NCBI RefSeq assembly: GCF_004342445.1
Contig: NZ_SLWW01000010.1
Span: 62,001-126,000 of the forward strand
Reading direction: 5' to 3'
DNA length: 64,000 bases
From: Rhodovulum euryhalinum
GTDB taxonomy: Bacteria > Pseudomonadota > Alphaproteobacteria > Rhodobacterales > Rhodobacteraceae
The position numbers and the translations under genes were made by a program. The notes beneath the pieces were generated by a model. The model had not been told where the DNA came from and ran no database searches. It was given only the letters and a program-made list of their open reading frames with translations. Each line of letters begins with the position of its first letter. Positions within the stretch are counted from its first letter, which is position 1. Shown here in pieces: positions 1-8,701 of this stretch.

Positions 1-1143
1 GCCCGCAGCAATGTAGTCGGCATCACAGCCGATCATCGCCATGAACCGGTCGGTGGCGTCGGCGAAGGCGTTCAGATAGCGCGACTCGGTCATGTGGCCG
101 TTATAATCGGTCCAGTCGGCCGGCACGGCGCGGTGCTGGGTGACGATCGGCCGGGTGATGTCGCCCAGCTCCGGCCGCCGTGCGGCATCGAAGGCGTTCA
201 GCGGCGCCCCCGCCCCCGAATCCGTTCCCTTCAGCGCACGCAGCAGCGCCACGAGATCAGTATCGCGCTGCCGCAGCTGCGCGTCCGCGGGCAGATCGCC
301 CACCGCCGCACCAGTCTGTTCGGCAAGGGTGCGTGCCAATGTCTCGGTGGCTTCGGGCACGTCGGTCAGATGCGACAGCGGCGCGCCCAGCCCCGAACCG
401 AGCCGCGCCAGTGCCTGCGACAGCCCCTCTTCGCCACCCGCCAGCCGCCGCGCACCGAACAGCCCCCCCTGCGCCAGCGACAGGCCGGGGCCCAGCCGGA
501 TCGCCCGGTCGATCTCGCCGGTGGTCGCGATGCCGTCCTCGACCAGCCACAGCGCCTCGCGCCAGGCCGCCTCGATCAGGCGCCCCGCGACGTGGCCCTC
601 GATCTCGTGCCCGATCTCGAGCGGCGCCATGCCGATCTCGGCCAGCAGGCCCCGGGCGCGGGCAAGCGTTTCGGCGGGTGCGTCGGGCGCTGCCGCCAGT
701 TCGACCAGCGGCAACAGGTAGACGGGGTCGGCGGGACGGGCCACCAGGATCGGACAGCGCCGCGCGGCCGGGCCCTGCAACGCCGAAGGCAGGAACCCCG
801 CGGTGGACGAAGCCAGGATCACCTCGTCGGCGCAATGTTCCTGCACCTTCTGGAAAAGCGTCCGCTTGAGGTCCAGCCTTTCGGGCACGCTTTCCTGGAT
901 CCAGTCCGCACCCCGCACCGCCTGCGAGATCTTGTCGGCGAGGATCACCGCGCCCTCGGGCGGCAGCGCGGTATCGAACAGCCCCGGCAGCGCGCGGCGC
1001 GCATGCCCGAGAACCGCGTCGACCCGCGCGGCGGCCGCCGGATCGGTATCGAAGACCCGCACCTCCCAGCCCATCAACGCAAATCGCGCGGCCCAGCCCG
1101 CGCCGATCCACCCGGCCCCGAGGATCGCCGCGACCCTGCTCAT
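1..1143 (-). CDS. L-carnitine dehydrogenase / betainyl-CoA thioesterase fusion (3' end off window)
   Basis: Read from ATG at 1143 to the window edge, 381 codons without a stop. Residues 9-14 form a GAGWIG Rossmann NAD motif, followed by the 3-hydroxyacyl-CoA dehydrogenase NAD-binding domain and then its C-terminal domain. Around residue 335 a hot-dog thioesterase domain begins with DWTDYNGHM, the typical 4HBT start. Fused proteins of this kind, about 480-490 aa, are known in alphaproteobacteria. They oxidise L-carnitine to 3-dehydrocarnitine and hydrolyse betainyl-CoA to glycine betaine plus CoA. Roughly 100 C-terminal residues are missing only because the window ends. The dehydrogenase alone would be called 3-hydroxybutyryl-CoA dehydrogenase-like; the fused thioesterase favours the carnitine assignment. 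The 235 bp upstream, to 1378, show nothing definite. Confidence 0.85.
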   Translation of the reverse strand, partial: MSRVAAILGAGWIGAGWAARFALMGWEVRVFDTDPAAAARVDAVLGHARRALPGLFDTALPPEGAVILADKISQAVRGADWIQESVPERLDLKRTLFQKVQEHCADEVILASSTAGFLPSALQGPAARRCPILVARPADPVYLLPLVELAAAPDAPAETLARARGLLAEIGMAPLEIGHEIEGHVAGRLIEAAWREALWLVEDGIATTGEIDRAIRLGPGLSLAQGGLFGARRLAGGEEGLSQALARLGSGLGAPLSHLTDVPEATETLARTLAEQTGAAVGDLPADAQLRQRDTDLVALLRALKGTDSGAGAPLNAFDAARRPELGDITRPIVTQHRAVPADWTDYNGHMTESRYLNAFADATDRFMAMIGCDADYIAAG

Positions 1144-1378
1144 TCGGCACATCCCCCGATACCGTGGGCGCCCCTGCACCGGGCGCGGCGCAAGACTGCC
1201 CCGGCCATGCGGCGGCCCCCTTCGCGGTTCATGTTGCGCGGCATGCTTGTCCCCCCTGTCCGCACCCCAGGATAATGGCCAGCACGGGGGCCGCGGCAAG
1301 GCCCGGCCGGGGATCGGACGCGCACCGGGGCGCAAGCGTGCCAGAGATGCAACGCCCCCACGCCGCCGGGAGCCCCGG

Positions 1379-2422
1379 TCAGAAGGGCATAGGATGCGCC
1401 TTGTGGGCCAGCGCGATGTCGGCCAGCACCGCGTCGGACAGCGTCAGATCCGCGGCCCCGAGCGCGGTTTCAAGCTGCGCGGTCGACGTCGCGCCGACGA
1501 TGGGGATCACCGGGAACGGCCGCTGGGCGACGAAGGCGATCGCCATCTGCGCCGGGTCCAGCCCATGGACATTCGCGATCCCCAGATAGGCCGAGACGGC
1601 CTCCCACACGCGCGGCGTGATCCGGCCGTTCAGGTCGGGCTGACGCTCGCGCCGGGTGCCCTCGGGCGTGACGTCGCCGGCGTACTTGCCCGTCAGCAGC
1701 CCTGCGGCCAGCGGCGTGTAGGCCAGCAGCGTCACCTCTTCGTTGACGCCCAGTTCGGCAAGGTCGGTGTCGTAGTGGCGGCAGAGCAGCGAATACTCGT
1801 TCTGGATCGACTGCACCCGCGGCAGGCCATGCATCTCGGCCAGGCCCAGCCACTGGCAGGTGCCCCAGGCGGTTTCGTTCGAAAGGCCGAAATGGCGGAT
1901 CTTGCCCTCCTGCACCAGATCGGCCAGCGTCTCGAGGCAGTTCTGCATGTCGGCCAGCGTCGCATCGCGGTCCTGCCCCGAGGGATCATAGGCCCAGTTC
2001 TTGCGGAAATGATAGGATCCCCGGTTCGGCCAGTGGATCTGGTAAAGGTCGATATAGTCGGTCCGAAGCCGCCGCAGCGAGCCCTCGACCGCCTCGCGGA
2101 TCGTCGCGGGCGAGAGGGGCGCGCCCTCGCGCACCGCCATCTGGCCCTCGCCGGTGGCCTTGGTGGCCAGGATCACCTCGTGCCGGCGGCGGCTGGTCTG
2201 CAACCAGTTGCCGATGATCCGCTCCGTGCGGCCGACGGTCTCTTCACGGACCGGGGCCACCGGGTACATCTCGGCGGTGTCGATGAAGTTCACCCCCCGC
2301 TCCAGCGCCAGGTCGATCTGGGCATGGCCCTCGTCCTGGGTGTTCTGGCTGCCCCAGGTCATGCTGCCCAGGCAAAGGCAGGACACCCTCAGCCCGGTCC
2401 GGCCCAGCGCGACTTTCCTCAT
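1379..2422 (-). CDS. Aldo/keto reductase, Tas-like
   Basis: 347 aa NADPH-dependent (beta/alpha)8-barrel oxidoreductase. The N-terminus carries the strand with GLRVSCLCLGSMTWG. The catalytic tetrad is visible as Asp and Tyr in VNFIDTAEMYPV, Lys in VILATKATG and His in DLYQIHWPNRG. The length and the GSMTWG/QNTQDEGHAQ segment match the Tas/YajO subgroup rather than classical aldose reductases. The substrate is not predictable from sequence. It is a single gene between the carnitine enzyme and a DsrE-like protein on the same strand, with 60-240 bp gaps, so it is probably transcribed separately. Confidence 0.9.
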   Translation of the reverse strand: MRKVALGRTGLRVSCLCLGSMTWGSQNTQDEGHAQIDLALERGVNFIDTAEMYPVAPVREETVGRTERIIGNWLQTSRRRHEVILATKATGEGQMAVREGAPLSPATIREAVEGSLRRLRTDYIDLYQIHWPNRGSYHFRKNWAYDPSGQDRDATLADMQNCLETLADLVQEGKIRHFGLSNETAWGTCQWLGLAEMHGLPRVQSIQNEYSLLCRHYDTDLAELGVNEEVTLLAYTPLAAGLLTGKYAGDVTPEGTRRERQPDLNGRITPRVWEAVSAYLGIANVHGLDPAQMAIAFVAQRPFPVIPIVGATSTAQLETALGAADLTLSDAVLADIALAHKAHPMPF

Positions 2423-2485
2423 GGTTATCCCCTGTTCTTTCGGTCAGGTGCCAGAGTTATCGGCTGGGCCGGGAAGAGCAACCCC

Positions 2486-2923
2486 TCAGGGGCGGACGTA
2501 GCTGAATCCGTCCTCCTGCAATTCGACCAGCCGGACCACGCCCGACGGCACGATCCGCGCCTCGTCCACAAGCGCGACCTCATGCCCGGCCGCGGCGCTC
2601 AGCTTGCGGTGGGTGTTGCCGCAGGCCGAGAAGACCAGCCGCTCGCCCATCTCCAGCGACATCGCCGCGATGCGGTCCTCGGCGGGGCTCTTGCCCGGGA
2701 TCAGCATGTCGAGGCCGGGGCCGTAGGCGACCACCTCGATCAGCACCTCGTCCCCCTGCCCCTGGTAATGGGCGGCGAGGTTCTGGACGTTGTTCAGCGC
2801 CATCGCGATCACCTGCGGCTCGTTCTGGTTGACGTGGACCGCGATGCGATGTGTCTTGCCCTCGGCCCAGGCGGCCGGGGCCGCGGCCAAGGCCAGCAGC
2901 CCCGCCAAAGCGAGATGTTTCAT
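2486..2923 (-). CDS. Periplasmic DsrE/DsrF-like family protein
   Basis: 145 aa. The first about 20 residues (MKHLALAGLLALAAAPAAWA) are a clear Sec signal peptide with an AWA cleavage site, so the mature protein is periplasmic. The remainder has the DsrE/F fold pattern: a strand with HRIAVHVNQ, the ALNNVQNLAAHY helix, EVLIEVVAYGPGLDML, and FSACGNTHRKL with one conserved Cys. Exported DsrE-like proteins of this size are often linked to sulfur metabolism, but no sox or dsr gene adjoins it, so the function is inferred from fold only. An AGGGAGGA ribosome-binding site sits just upstream of the ATG. Confidence 0.8.
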   Translation of the reverse strand: MKHLALAGLLALAAAPAAWAEGKTHRIAVHVNQNEPQVIAMALNNVQNLAAHYQGQGDEVLIEVVAYGPGLDMLIPGKSPAEDRIAAMSLEMGERLVFSACGNTHRKLSAAAGHEVALVDEARIVPSGVVRLVELQEDGFSYVRP

Positions 2924-3122
2924 GGATGTCTCCTCCCTGTTCGTCGCGCGATGATATCAGGGTTTCCGGGGGCACAAGCGGGGAAAATGTCGAGAGCACA
3001 TGAAGACCGTCACGCGCTTTGCGGCCTGCCCCCCTGGCCCGTGGTGCCGCGGCGCCGACACACGCCAGCACACCGATACCGGGTCTGTCCGCGAACCGCG
3101 TCGCTCCGGCGTCCCGGCCGCG

Positions 3123-6100
3123 TCAGTAATCGCGTTCGTAGAAGATGCCGATCCCGGTATCGCCCTTGGCATCCACGCCGCCCCGGACCGTCACGCTGGG
3201 CGTCAGGTCAAGGTTGAGGTCGATCCGGCTGTTGCCGTCTCCATCCACCGTGACCTCGGAATAGATGTTTTCGGACAGGTACTTGCCGACGCTGACCTCG
3301 GTCTGCCCCTCGTCATTCTGGCGCACGTCGATCTCGTCGAGGCCGGTGCCTTCGCGCACCTTGCCGAGAAGCCCGCCGCCATTGCCCCCCGCCAGCCCGG
3401 CAACCGCCGTGGCAAGCTGCACCGCCTGGAAGGCCGACAGATCCTCGATGCTGCGGCCGAACAGCAGGCGGGACAGAACCTGGTCCTCGGGCAGGTCCGG
3501 GTCCGAGAGAAAGCGGATCTGGGGCGCGCTGGCGCGGCCGTCGATCACGATCCGGGCGGTGATGTCGTCGGCCCGGGTTTCGGCGGCGAAGCGCAGATAG
3601 GGATCAAGCGCGCCCTGCAACGACACCTGCCCCTCGGTCAGTTCGAACCGTTGCGACAGGATGTCGAGCCGGCCGCGGATCAGGTCAAGCCGGCCTTCGG
3701 GAACCACCGCCGCCGTGGTGCCGCGCACGCGCAGCAGCCCGCCCACCTCGGCATCCAGCCCGCGCCCGCGGACGAAGACCTGCCCGGGCGCCGAGATCGT
3801 CAGGTCCAGCGGATAGGGCCGCCCGGTGCCGCCGCCCCCGGTCCGTGCCAGAAGCCCCGCGCGGGCGCGGGTCGCACGTTCGGCCGCGGTCTCGCCGACA
3901 TGGGTGATCTCGGGGATCGGGCCCCCGGCGGTGGCGCCGGTCGAGGGCAGGGAAACCTCCGTGCGACCCAGGTCGACCCGGCCCGAGATCGCAGCGCCCC
4001 CCGCAAGCGGCCCGCGAACAGACAGCCGTCCGTCAAGCGTCGTCTCGTAGAGAGGGGCGGCAATCCGGGCGCGGTCGAGCGCGATCGCAAGGTCACCCTG
4101 GAAGGGAGATGACAGGCGCACGGGGCCCGCGACGCTGACCTGGCCGCCGCCAAGCGCGCCGGCCAGGTCGAGCGCCTGGCCGCCGGACAGCGCGACCGTG
4201 CCGCCCAGATCGGCGACCGCAAGCCCCAGCGTCGGCAGCGCAAGCCGCGCGCCCGCCGTCGTCACCTGACCCGACAGCGCGGCAAGCCCCAGCGCGCCCC
4301 TCAGCGCAAGGTCATAGCGCGCCTGACCGTCCAGGCTTCGCGGCGCGATGATCCCGTTCGCAAGCGCAAGCGGCGCGGTGCCCGACGCCTTCAGATCGGC
4401 ACGCGACCCGTCACGGGCAAGCGTGCCCTGCAGGCGCGCCGTCGTGCCGCCAGGCCCCGTTGCGTCGAGGTCGAGCCTCAGGTCGCCATTCGTGGGCTCG
4501 GCCCGCCCCTTGACCGACAGCGCCCCCGGGAAAGCCGGAGCGAGCAGCGCAAGGTCCGAAAGCCGCCCCGACAGGTCAAGCGCCCCGTCCCCCGCACCCT
4601 TGGCCGTCAGGCTCAGGACCGGGGTCGCAAGATCCAGCGCCTCGATGTCGAACGCGCCGCCGAGGCGCGCGCCGCGCGCGCTGATCCGCGTCGCGCCGCC
4701 GATCAGCCGGTCCGCCTGGCCAAGCCCCAGCGACAGCCCCTGCCCCCGCGCATCAAGGGCGGCACGGACATCGCCGCGGATCGCGCCCTCGCCGGTCAGC
4801 GTCGCCTCGACCGCGCCCCGCAGCGGCCGCCCGGCAAGCCCCGAGAACGGGCCGAGGTCACCCGCCGTCAGCGTCACGCGCCCCTCGGCGGGCAGCGCCG
4901 GGTCGTCGGGCGTCAGCGCGCCGGTGGCCGACAGCCGCGCCCCCGCGCCCGCGGCCTCCAGCCGGTCGACGCGGATGCGCCCGCCCTCCTCCCAGCCGAG
5001 GCTGGCATCGACGCTGCCGGGGCCCGACAGCCGCGCGTCGACCAGCGACAGGTCGCGGACCTGGCCGGTCACGCGGAACCCGGCGGCGGTGGTGGACAGA
5101 TCGCCGCCCGCCTCCAGCGCCAGCGCGGGCGTGTCGATGGAAAGGGCGCGCAGCGTCGTGCCCTCTGGCCCGCGCGCGGCCCCAAGCGACAGCGTTCCAG
5201 GCCCCGCCAGCAGCGGGTCGAGCGGCGCGGTGCCGGTTGCTAGATCGCGGGTTTCGGCCGTCAGCGTCAGGTCGAAGACCCCGTCAAGCAGGCCATAGCG
5301 CCCCTCGACCCGCGCCTCGGCCGCCCCGCTCAACGGCCGGCCCGCAAGCGGCGCGAACCGGGCGAGATCGTCGAGCGACAACGTCGCGCGCCCGTCAAGC
5401 GGCAGGCCCCGGGCAAGATCGCCCAGCGTGCCTTGCGCGGTGCCGCGCGCCCCGCCCGACGTGATCGCCAGATCGTCCAGCCGGGGGTCCGATCCCTCGG
5501 CATAGGCCAGCCGCGCGGTGGCGCGCAGCGCCTCGCCCAATGCACGGGCAAGCGCCGGGTCGTCATGGCCCAGGCCCGTGGCGGCGATGGTCAGATCGGC
5601 GGTCAACGCCGCGGGACTTTCGGGCCGGATCGTGCCGGTGCCCGCGATCTGCGCGCGGCCAAGCGCCAGCCCCGCCCGGGACAGCCCGTCCAGCACCGCC
5701 TCGGCCTGCCACCGCTCGCCTTGCGCGGCGTCGAATCGTGCGCTCAGCCGCACGCCCTCGACCCGCGTCTCGGGCCCTGCAACGGGCAGCGCCACCGGGC
5801 CCGCCAGCCTGCCGTCGATCGCCACACGTTCCGGCAGGCCTGAGGGGGCCAGCGCCAGCGTACCCGACACGTTCAGCGCCCCGGTCGCCACCTCCAGCCG
5901 CGACAGGTCGGTGCCGCCATCGGCCCGGCGCGTGCCCGCGACCTGCACGCGCGCCGCGTCGCCAAAGAACGGCCGGAAACGTTCGGCCACCAGCGGCGCC
6001 ACGTCCCCCGCGATGTCGAGCCCGAAGCGCGCCATGCCGGGGGTCTCGGCGGGCTCGTCCAGGGTGAACCGGCCCGTGACCCGGTCGATCCCGTCGGTCG

Positions 6101-6818
6101 CCAGCGCAAGATCCGCACCGAAATCCGACAGCGGTCCCGCCCCGGTCAGCGCCAGCGCAAGCGGCGCCCCCCCCGGCAGGCCCAGCCGCGTCGAGACCAG
6201 CCCCCCCGCCCCCTCGGTCAGCGCGATGTCGAGCGTCAGGTCGCGGGTGTCGTTCGCATAGGCGGCCTTCACCGCAAAGCGGCCCTCGGCATCGGTGCGG
6301 GCGGCGGTGATGTCGGCCGCGCCCGCGCCGCCCGCCAGCCGCAGGGCGGCGGCGATTTCCAGCACCGCCTCCTGGCCCAGCACCGCCGCGCCAAGCGCCA
6401 GGCGCGGCGTCGCCACCTCGCCGATCTCGATGGAAACGGGCAGGTCCGGCAGGCGGAAGGGCTGCGCCTCGGAATCCTTGACTTCGGGGCCGCCGCCGCC
6501 CTCGGGCAGCCGGACCAGCACGATCTCGTCGGCGCTCAGCGTCCGGACCTCGACCCGGCCGCGCAGCAAGGCCGCCCGTGACCAGTCCAGCTGGGCACCG
6601 CGGATCATCAGCCAGACGCCCTCGGCATCGGCGATCGACAGTTCCTCCAGCGTCGCCTGCGAGGACAACGCGCCCCTGAAACCGATGATGTTCACCTCAC
6701 GCCCGGCATTCGACAGCCGATCCTCGAGAAACGCCTCGAGGATGCCGCGATCGTCCTGCTGCGCGGCGGCCGGCAGGGCGGCGAGGATCACCAGGACGAA
6801 GGCGCGCACGATCCGCAT
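3123..6818 (-). CDS. tamB: Translocation and assembly module subunit TamB (DUF490)
   Basis: 1231 aa. An N-terminal hydrophobic signal anchor (MRIVRAFVLVILAALPAAAQ) is followed by very long repetitive beta-rich sequence of alternating AxLxGxLxLxxL pattern, the beta-taco/AsmA-like groove, and the conserved C-terminal DUF490 domain ending IGIFYERDY. TamB spans the periplasm from the inner membrane and delivers beta-barrel proteins or phospholipids to the outer membrane with TamA. Its ATG overlaps the stop of tamA by one base (TGATG), so the pair is translationally coupled. The length is normal for alphaproteobacterial TamB. Confidence 0.95.
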   Translation of the reverse strand: MRIVRAFVLVILAALPAAAQQDDRGILEAFLEDRLSNAGREVNIIGFRGALSSQATLEELSIADAEGVWLMIRGAQLDWSRAALLRGRVEVRTLSADEIVLVRLPEGGGGPEVKDSEAQPFRLPDLPVSIEIGEVATPRLALGAAVLGQEAVLEIAAALRLAGGAGAADITAARTDAEGRFAVKAAYANDTRDLTLDIALTEGAGGLVSTRLGLPGGAPLALALTGAGPLSDFGADLALATDGIDRVTGRFTLDEPAETPGMARFGLDIAGDVAPLVAERFRPFFGDAARVQVAGTRRADGGTDLSRLEVATGALNVSGTLALAPSGLPERVAIDGRLAGPVALPVAGPETRVEGVRLSARFDAAQGERWQAEAVLDGLSRAGLALGRAQIAGTGTIRPESPAALTADLTIAATGLGHDDPALARALGEALRATARLAYAEGSDPRLDDLAITSGGARGTAQGTLGDLARGLPLDGRATLSLDDLARFAPLAGRPLSGAAEARVEGRYGLLDGVFDLTLTAETRDLATGTAPLDPLLAGPGTLSLGAARGPEGTTLRALSIDTPALALEAGGDLSTTAAGFRVTGQVRDLSLVDARLSGPGSVDASLGWEEGGRIRVDRLEAAGAGARLSATGALTPDDPALPAEGRVTLTAGDLGPFSGLAGRPLRGAVEATLTGEGAIRGDVRAALDARGQGLSLGLGQADRLIGGATRISARGARLGGAFDIEALDLATPVLSLTAKGAGDGALDLSGRLSDLALLAPAFPGALSVKGRAEPTNGDLRLDLDATGPGGTTARLQGTLARDGSRADLKASGTAPLALANGIIAPRSLDGQARYDLALRGALGLAALSGQVTTAGARLALPTLGLAVADLGGTVALSGGQALDLAGALGGGQVSVAGPVRLSSPFQGDLAIALDRARIAAPLYETTLDGRLSVRGPLAGGAAISGRVDLGRTEVSLPSTGATAGGPIPEITHVGETAAERATRARAGLLARTGGGGTGRPYPLDLTISAPGQVFVRGRGLDAEVGGLLRVRGTTAAVVPEGRLDLIRGRLDILSQRFELTEGQVSLQGALDPYLRFAAETRADDITARIVIDGRASAPQIRFLSDPDLPEDQVLSRLLFGRSIEDLSAFQAVQLATAVAGLAGGNGGGLLGKVREGTGLDEIDVRQNDEGQTEVSVGKYLSENIYSEVTVDGDGNSRIDLNLDLTPSVTVRGGVDAKGDTGIGIFYERDY

Positions 6819-8635
6819 CAGAACGCCTGCCCGATGCCGATATAGATCTGCACGCCGTCCCCGGTATTGCCCGAAACCGGCGCGGCGATGTCCACCCGGA
6901 TCGGCCCGATCCCGGTATCATAGCGCAGCCCCAGCCCCGCGCCGGAATGCCAGTCGCCGTCCCCCACCCACGAATCCGGCCCGACGAAGCCAGCATCGGC
7001 AAAGGCCACCAGGCCGAACTTGCCGCGCAGGGCGATCCGCGCCTCGGCCGACAGCCCGACGAAGGACCGCCCGCCGATCCGCGCGCCGCCCGGCAACTCG
7101 ACCGCCAGCGATTCGTAGGGCTGCCCGCGCACCGAGCCGCCGCCGCCCGAGAAGAACAGCATCGCCGGAGGAACCCCATCGGCGCCCGCCCCGAGAACCG
7201 AGCCGAACTGCATCCGCCCGGCCAGCACCACCCGATCGCCGAACTCGCGATAAAGCCGGGCGTCGGCGGTGACATGTGCCCCGCTCTCGGCATCGCCCCC
7301 CGCGGCGAACAACGGCGTCACCCCAAGGTCGAGATAGCTGCCCGAACGGCTGTTCAGTGCACTGTCGCGGTCGTCCCAGGTCAGCGATACGGGCAGCATC
7401 GCGTGGCTCATACTCCGGCTGCCCAGATCGTCGCGCACATCGGAATAGCTGAAGGTGAGCGCCGCCGCCCCAGACAGCCGGTCCGAGAAGACATGGGTCA
7501 GCCCGACGCCGAACCGGCCGGTATCCTCGCGGAAATCAGGCTCGTCCAGGCGCTCGATGGCGGCAAGCGCGTAGAACCCGGTATCGGGTCCGATGACCGC
7601 GGGCCGGTCGAAGCGGACCGACAGGGTGTAATCCTGGCCGCCGCTCTCTGTGCCGCCGATGCCGCCGATCTCGGCGTCGAATCGCAACCGCTCGGCGCCT
7701 CCCAGCAGGTTGCGGTGCATCCAGAAGGCCGAAAGCGCCACGCCTTCGAGCGAGGACAGTTCGGCGCCAAAGCCGATCCGGCGCGGCTGGTCGTCCGAAA
7801 CCGTCAACGCGATGTCCATGCCGCCGCCCGGCCCCAGCGTCTCGGCCTCGGCCAGGCTGACCGACCGGAAGGCGCCGCTGCGGCGCAGCCGCTCGGCGCT
7901 GCGTTCCAGCGCCTCGGGGTCGAAGCGGTCTCCGGTGGGCAGCCCGGCGATGGCGCGCAGCCGGCCGGGGCGCACCGCGGAGGGCCCCTCGATCACCAGA
8001 TCGCCAAAGACGACCGGCGGCCCGGGCGCCAGGTCCAGCCGCGCGGCCAGCGTGGCGCTGGGGTGATGGGCGGTGATCCGCTGGTCCGTGACACGCGCCT
8101 TGGCATGGCCCGCCGCGCGCCAGCCGTCGATGCCCGCCTTGGCAGCCCGGCTGATCGTGGTGCTGCGCGCGGGTGCGCCCGGAACGAACCCGCCTGGCAG
8201 ATCGGTGTCCGGCGCGACGGGGCCGATCCGCGCCTCGGAAAACGCATAGGGGCGGCCGGGCTCGACCACGATCTCGACCCGGCCGATCCGGTCCGGCGCG
8301 GACAGCGCAGAGATGTCGGCCGCCTCGCGCCCGTCCACCCGGATATGGATCACCGGCGCGTAATAGCCCTGCGCATAAAGCGCCCCGATCAGCCGGGCAT
8401 AGTCGGCACGGGCGGCGGCAAGGATGTCCTGCGCGGTGCTGTCGGGGGCGCGCGCTGCCTCGAGGCTGAGAGCCGAGGCCAGCAGCGCCTCGCGCAGGCC
8501 ATCGGGGGCGCCGGGGGCGGACAGACGCGTGTCAGCCGCGGCCGCGGGCAATGCGGCCAGAAGGGATACGGCGCAGGCCGCACAACGGACGATGTGGTTC
8601 GATTCGGCCAAGACACTCCCCCAGTCCCGGCCCAT
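6818..8635 (-). CDS. tamA: Outer-membrane assembly protein TamA (BamA/Omp85 family)
   Basis: 605 aa. The N-terminal segment HIVRCAACAVSLLAALPAAAAD is a signal peptide. POTRA repeats follow (for example RIGRVEIVVEPGRPYAFSEA and VVFGDLVIEG), then a C-terminal surface-antigen/Omp85 barrel with the family-typical GGGGSVRGQPYES and GLRYDTGIGPIRVDIA. The annotated first Met adds about 15 residues before the signal peptide; a start closer to it (GTG or TTG) is possible. Partner of TamB directly downstream. Separated by about 66 bp from pucC, which lies downstream of pucBA on the same strand. Confidence 0.93.
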   Translation of the reverse strand: MGRDWGSVLAESNHIVRCAACAVSLLAALPAAAADTRLSAPGAPDGLREALLASALSLEAARAPDSTAQDILAAARADYARLIGALYAQGYYAPVIHIRVDGREAADISALSAPDRIGRVEIVVEPGRPYAFSEARIGPVAPDTDLPGGFVPGAPARSTTISRAAKAGIDGWRAAGHAKARVTDQRITAHHPSATLAARLDLAPGPPVVFGDLVIEGPSAVRPGRLRAIAGLPTGDRFDPEALERSAERLRRSGAFRSVSLAEAETLGPGGGMDIALTVSDDQPRRIGFGAELSSLEGVALSAFWMHRNLLGGAERLRFDAEIGGIGGTESGGQDYTLSVRFDRPAVIGPDTGFYALAAIERLDEPDFREDTGRFGVGLTHVFSDRLSGAAALTFSYSDVRDDLGSRSMSHAMLPVSLTWDDRDSALNSRSGSYLDLGVTPLFAAGGDAESGAHVTADARLYREFGDRVVLAGRMQFGSVLGAGADGVPPAMLFFSGGGGSVRGQPYESLAVELPGGARIGGRSFVGLSAEARIALRGKFGLVAFADAGFVGPDSWVGDGDWHSGAGLGLRYDTGIGPIRVDIAAPVSGNTGDGVQIYIGIGQAF

Positions 8636-8680
8636 ACTGGGCGAAGCAGGCGGGGGATTGAAGGGCGATCCTCGGAAACG

Positions 8681-8692
8681 TGATCCGGATCA
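8681..8692. promoter_or_regulatory. 12-bp perfect palindrome between pucC and tamA
   Basis: TGATCCGGATCA is a perfect 12-bp palindrome in the short gap between the pucC stop (8702) and the tamA start (8635). Its position upstream of tamA would suit an operator, but no matching copy was noticed elsewhere in the window and no regulator can be assigned. Confidence 0.3.
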
Positions 8693-8701
8693 GGTCGGCG
8701 C

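Noticed and set aside
803-3217. Very long open frame on the plus strand antisense to several genes
   Set aside because: Composition is Arg/Pro/Gly-rich with no domain, and it crosses the reductase, DsrE-like and other genes on the minus strand. High GC removes stops in antisense frames.
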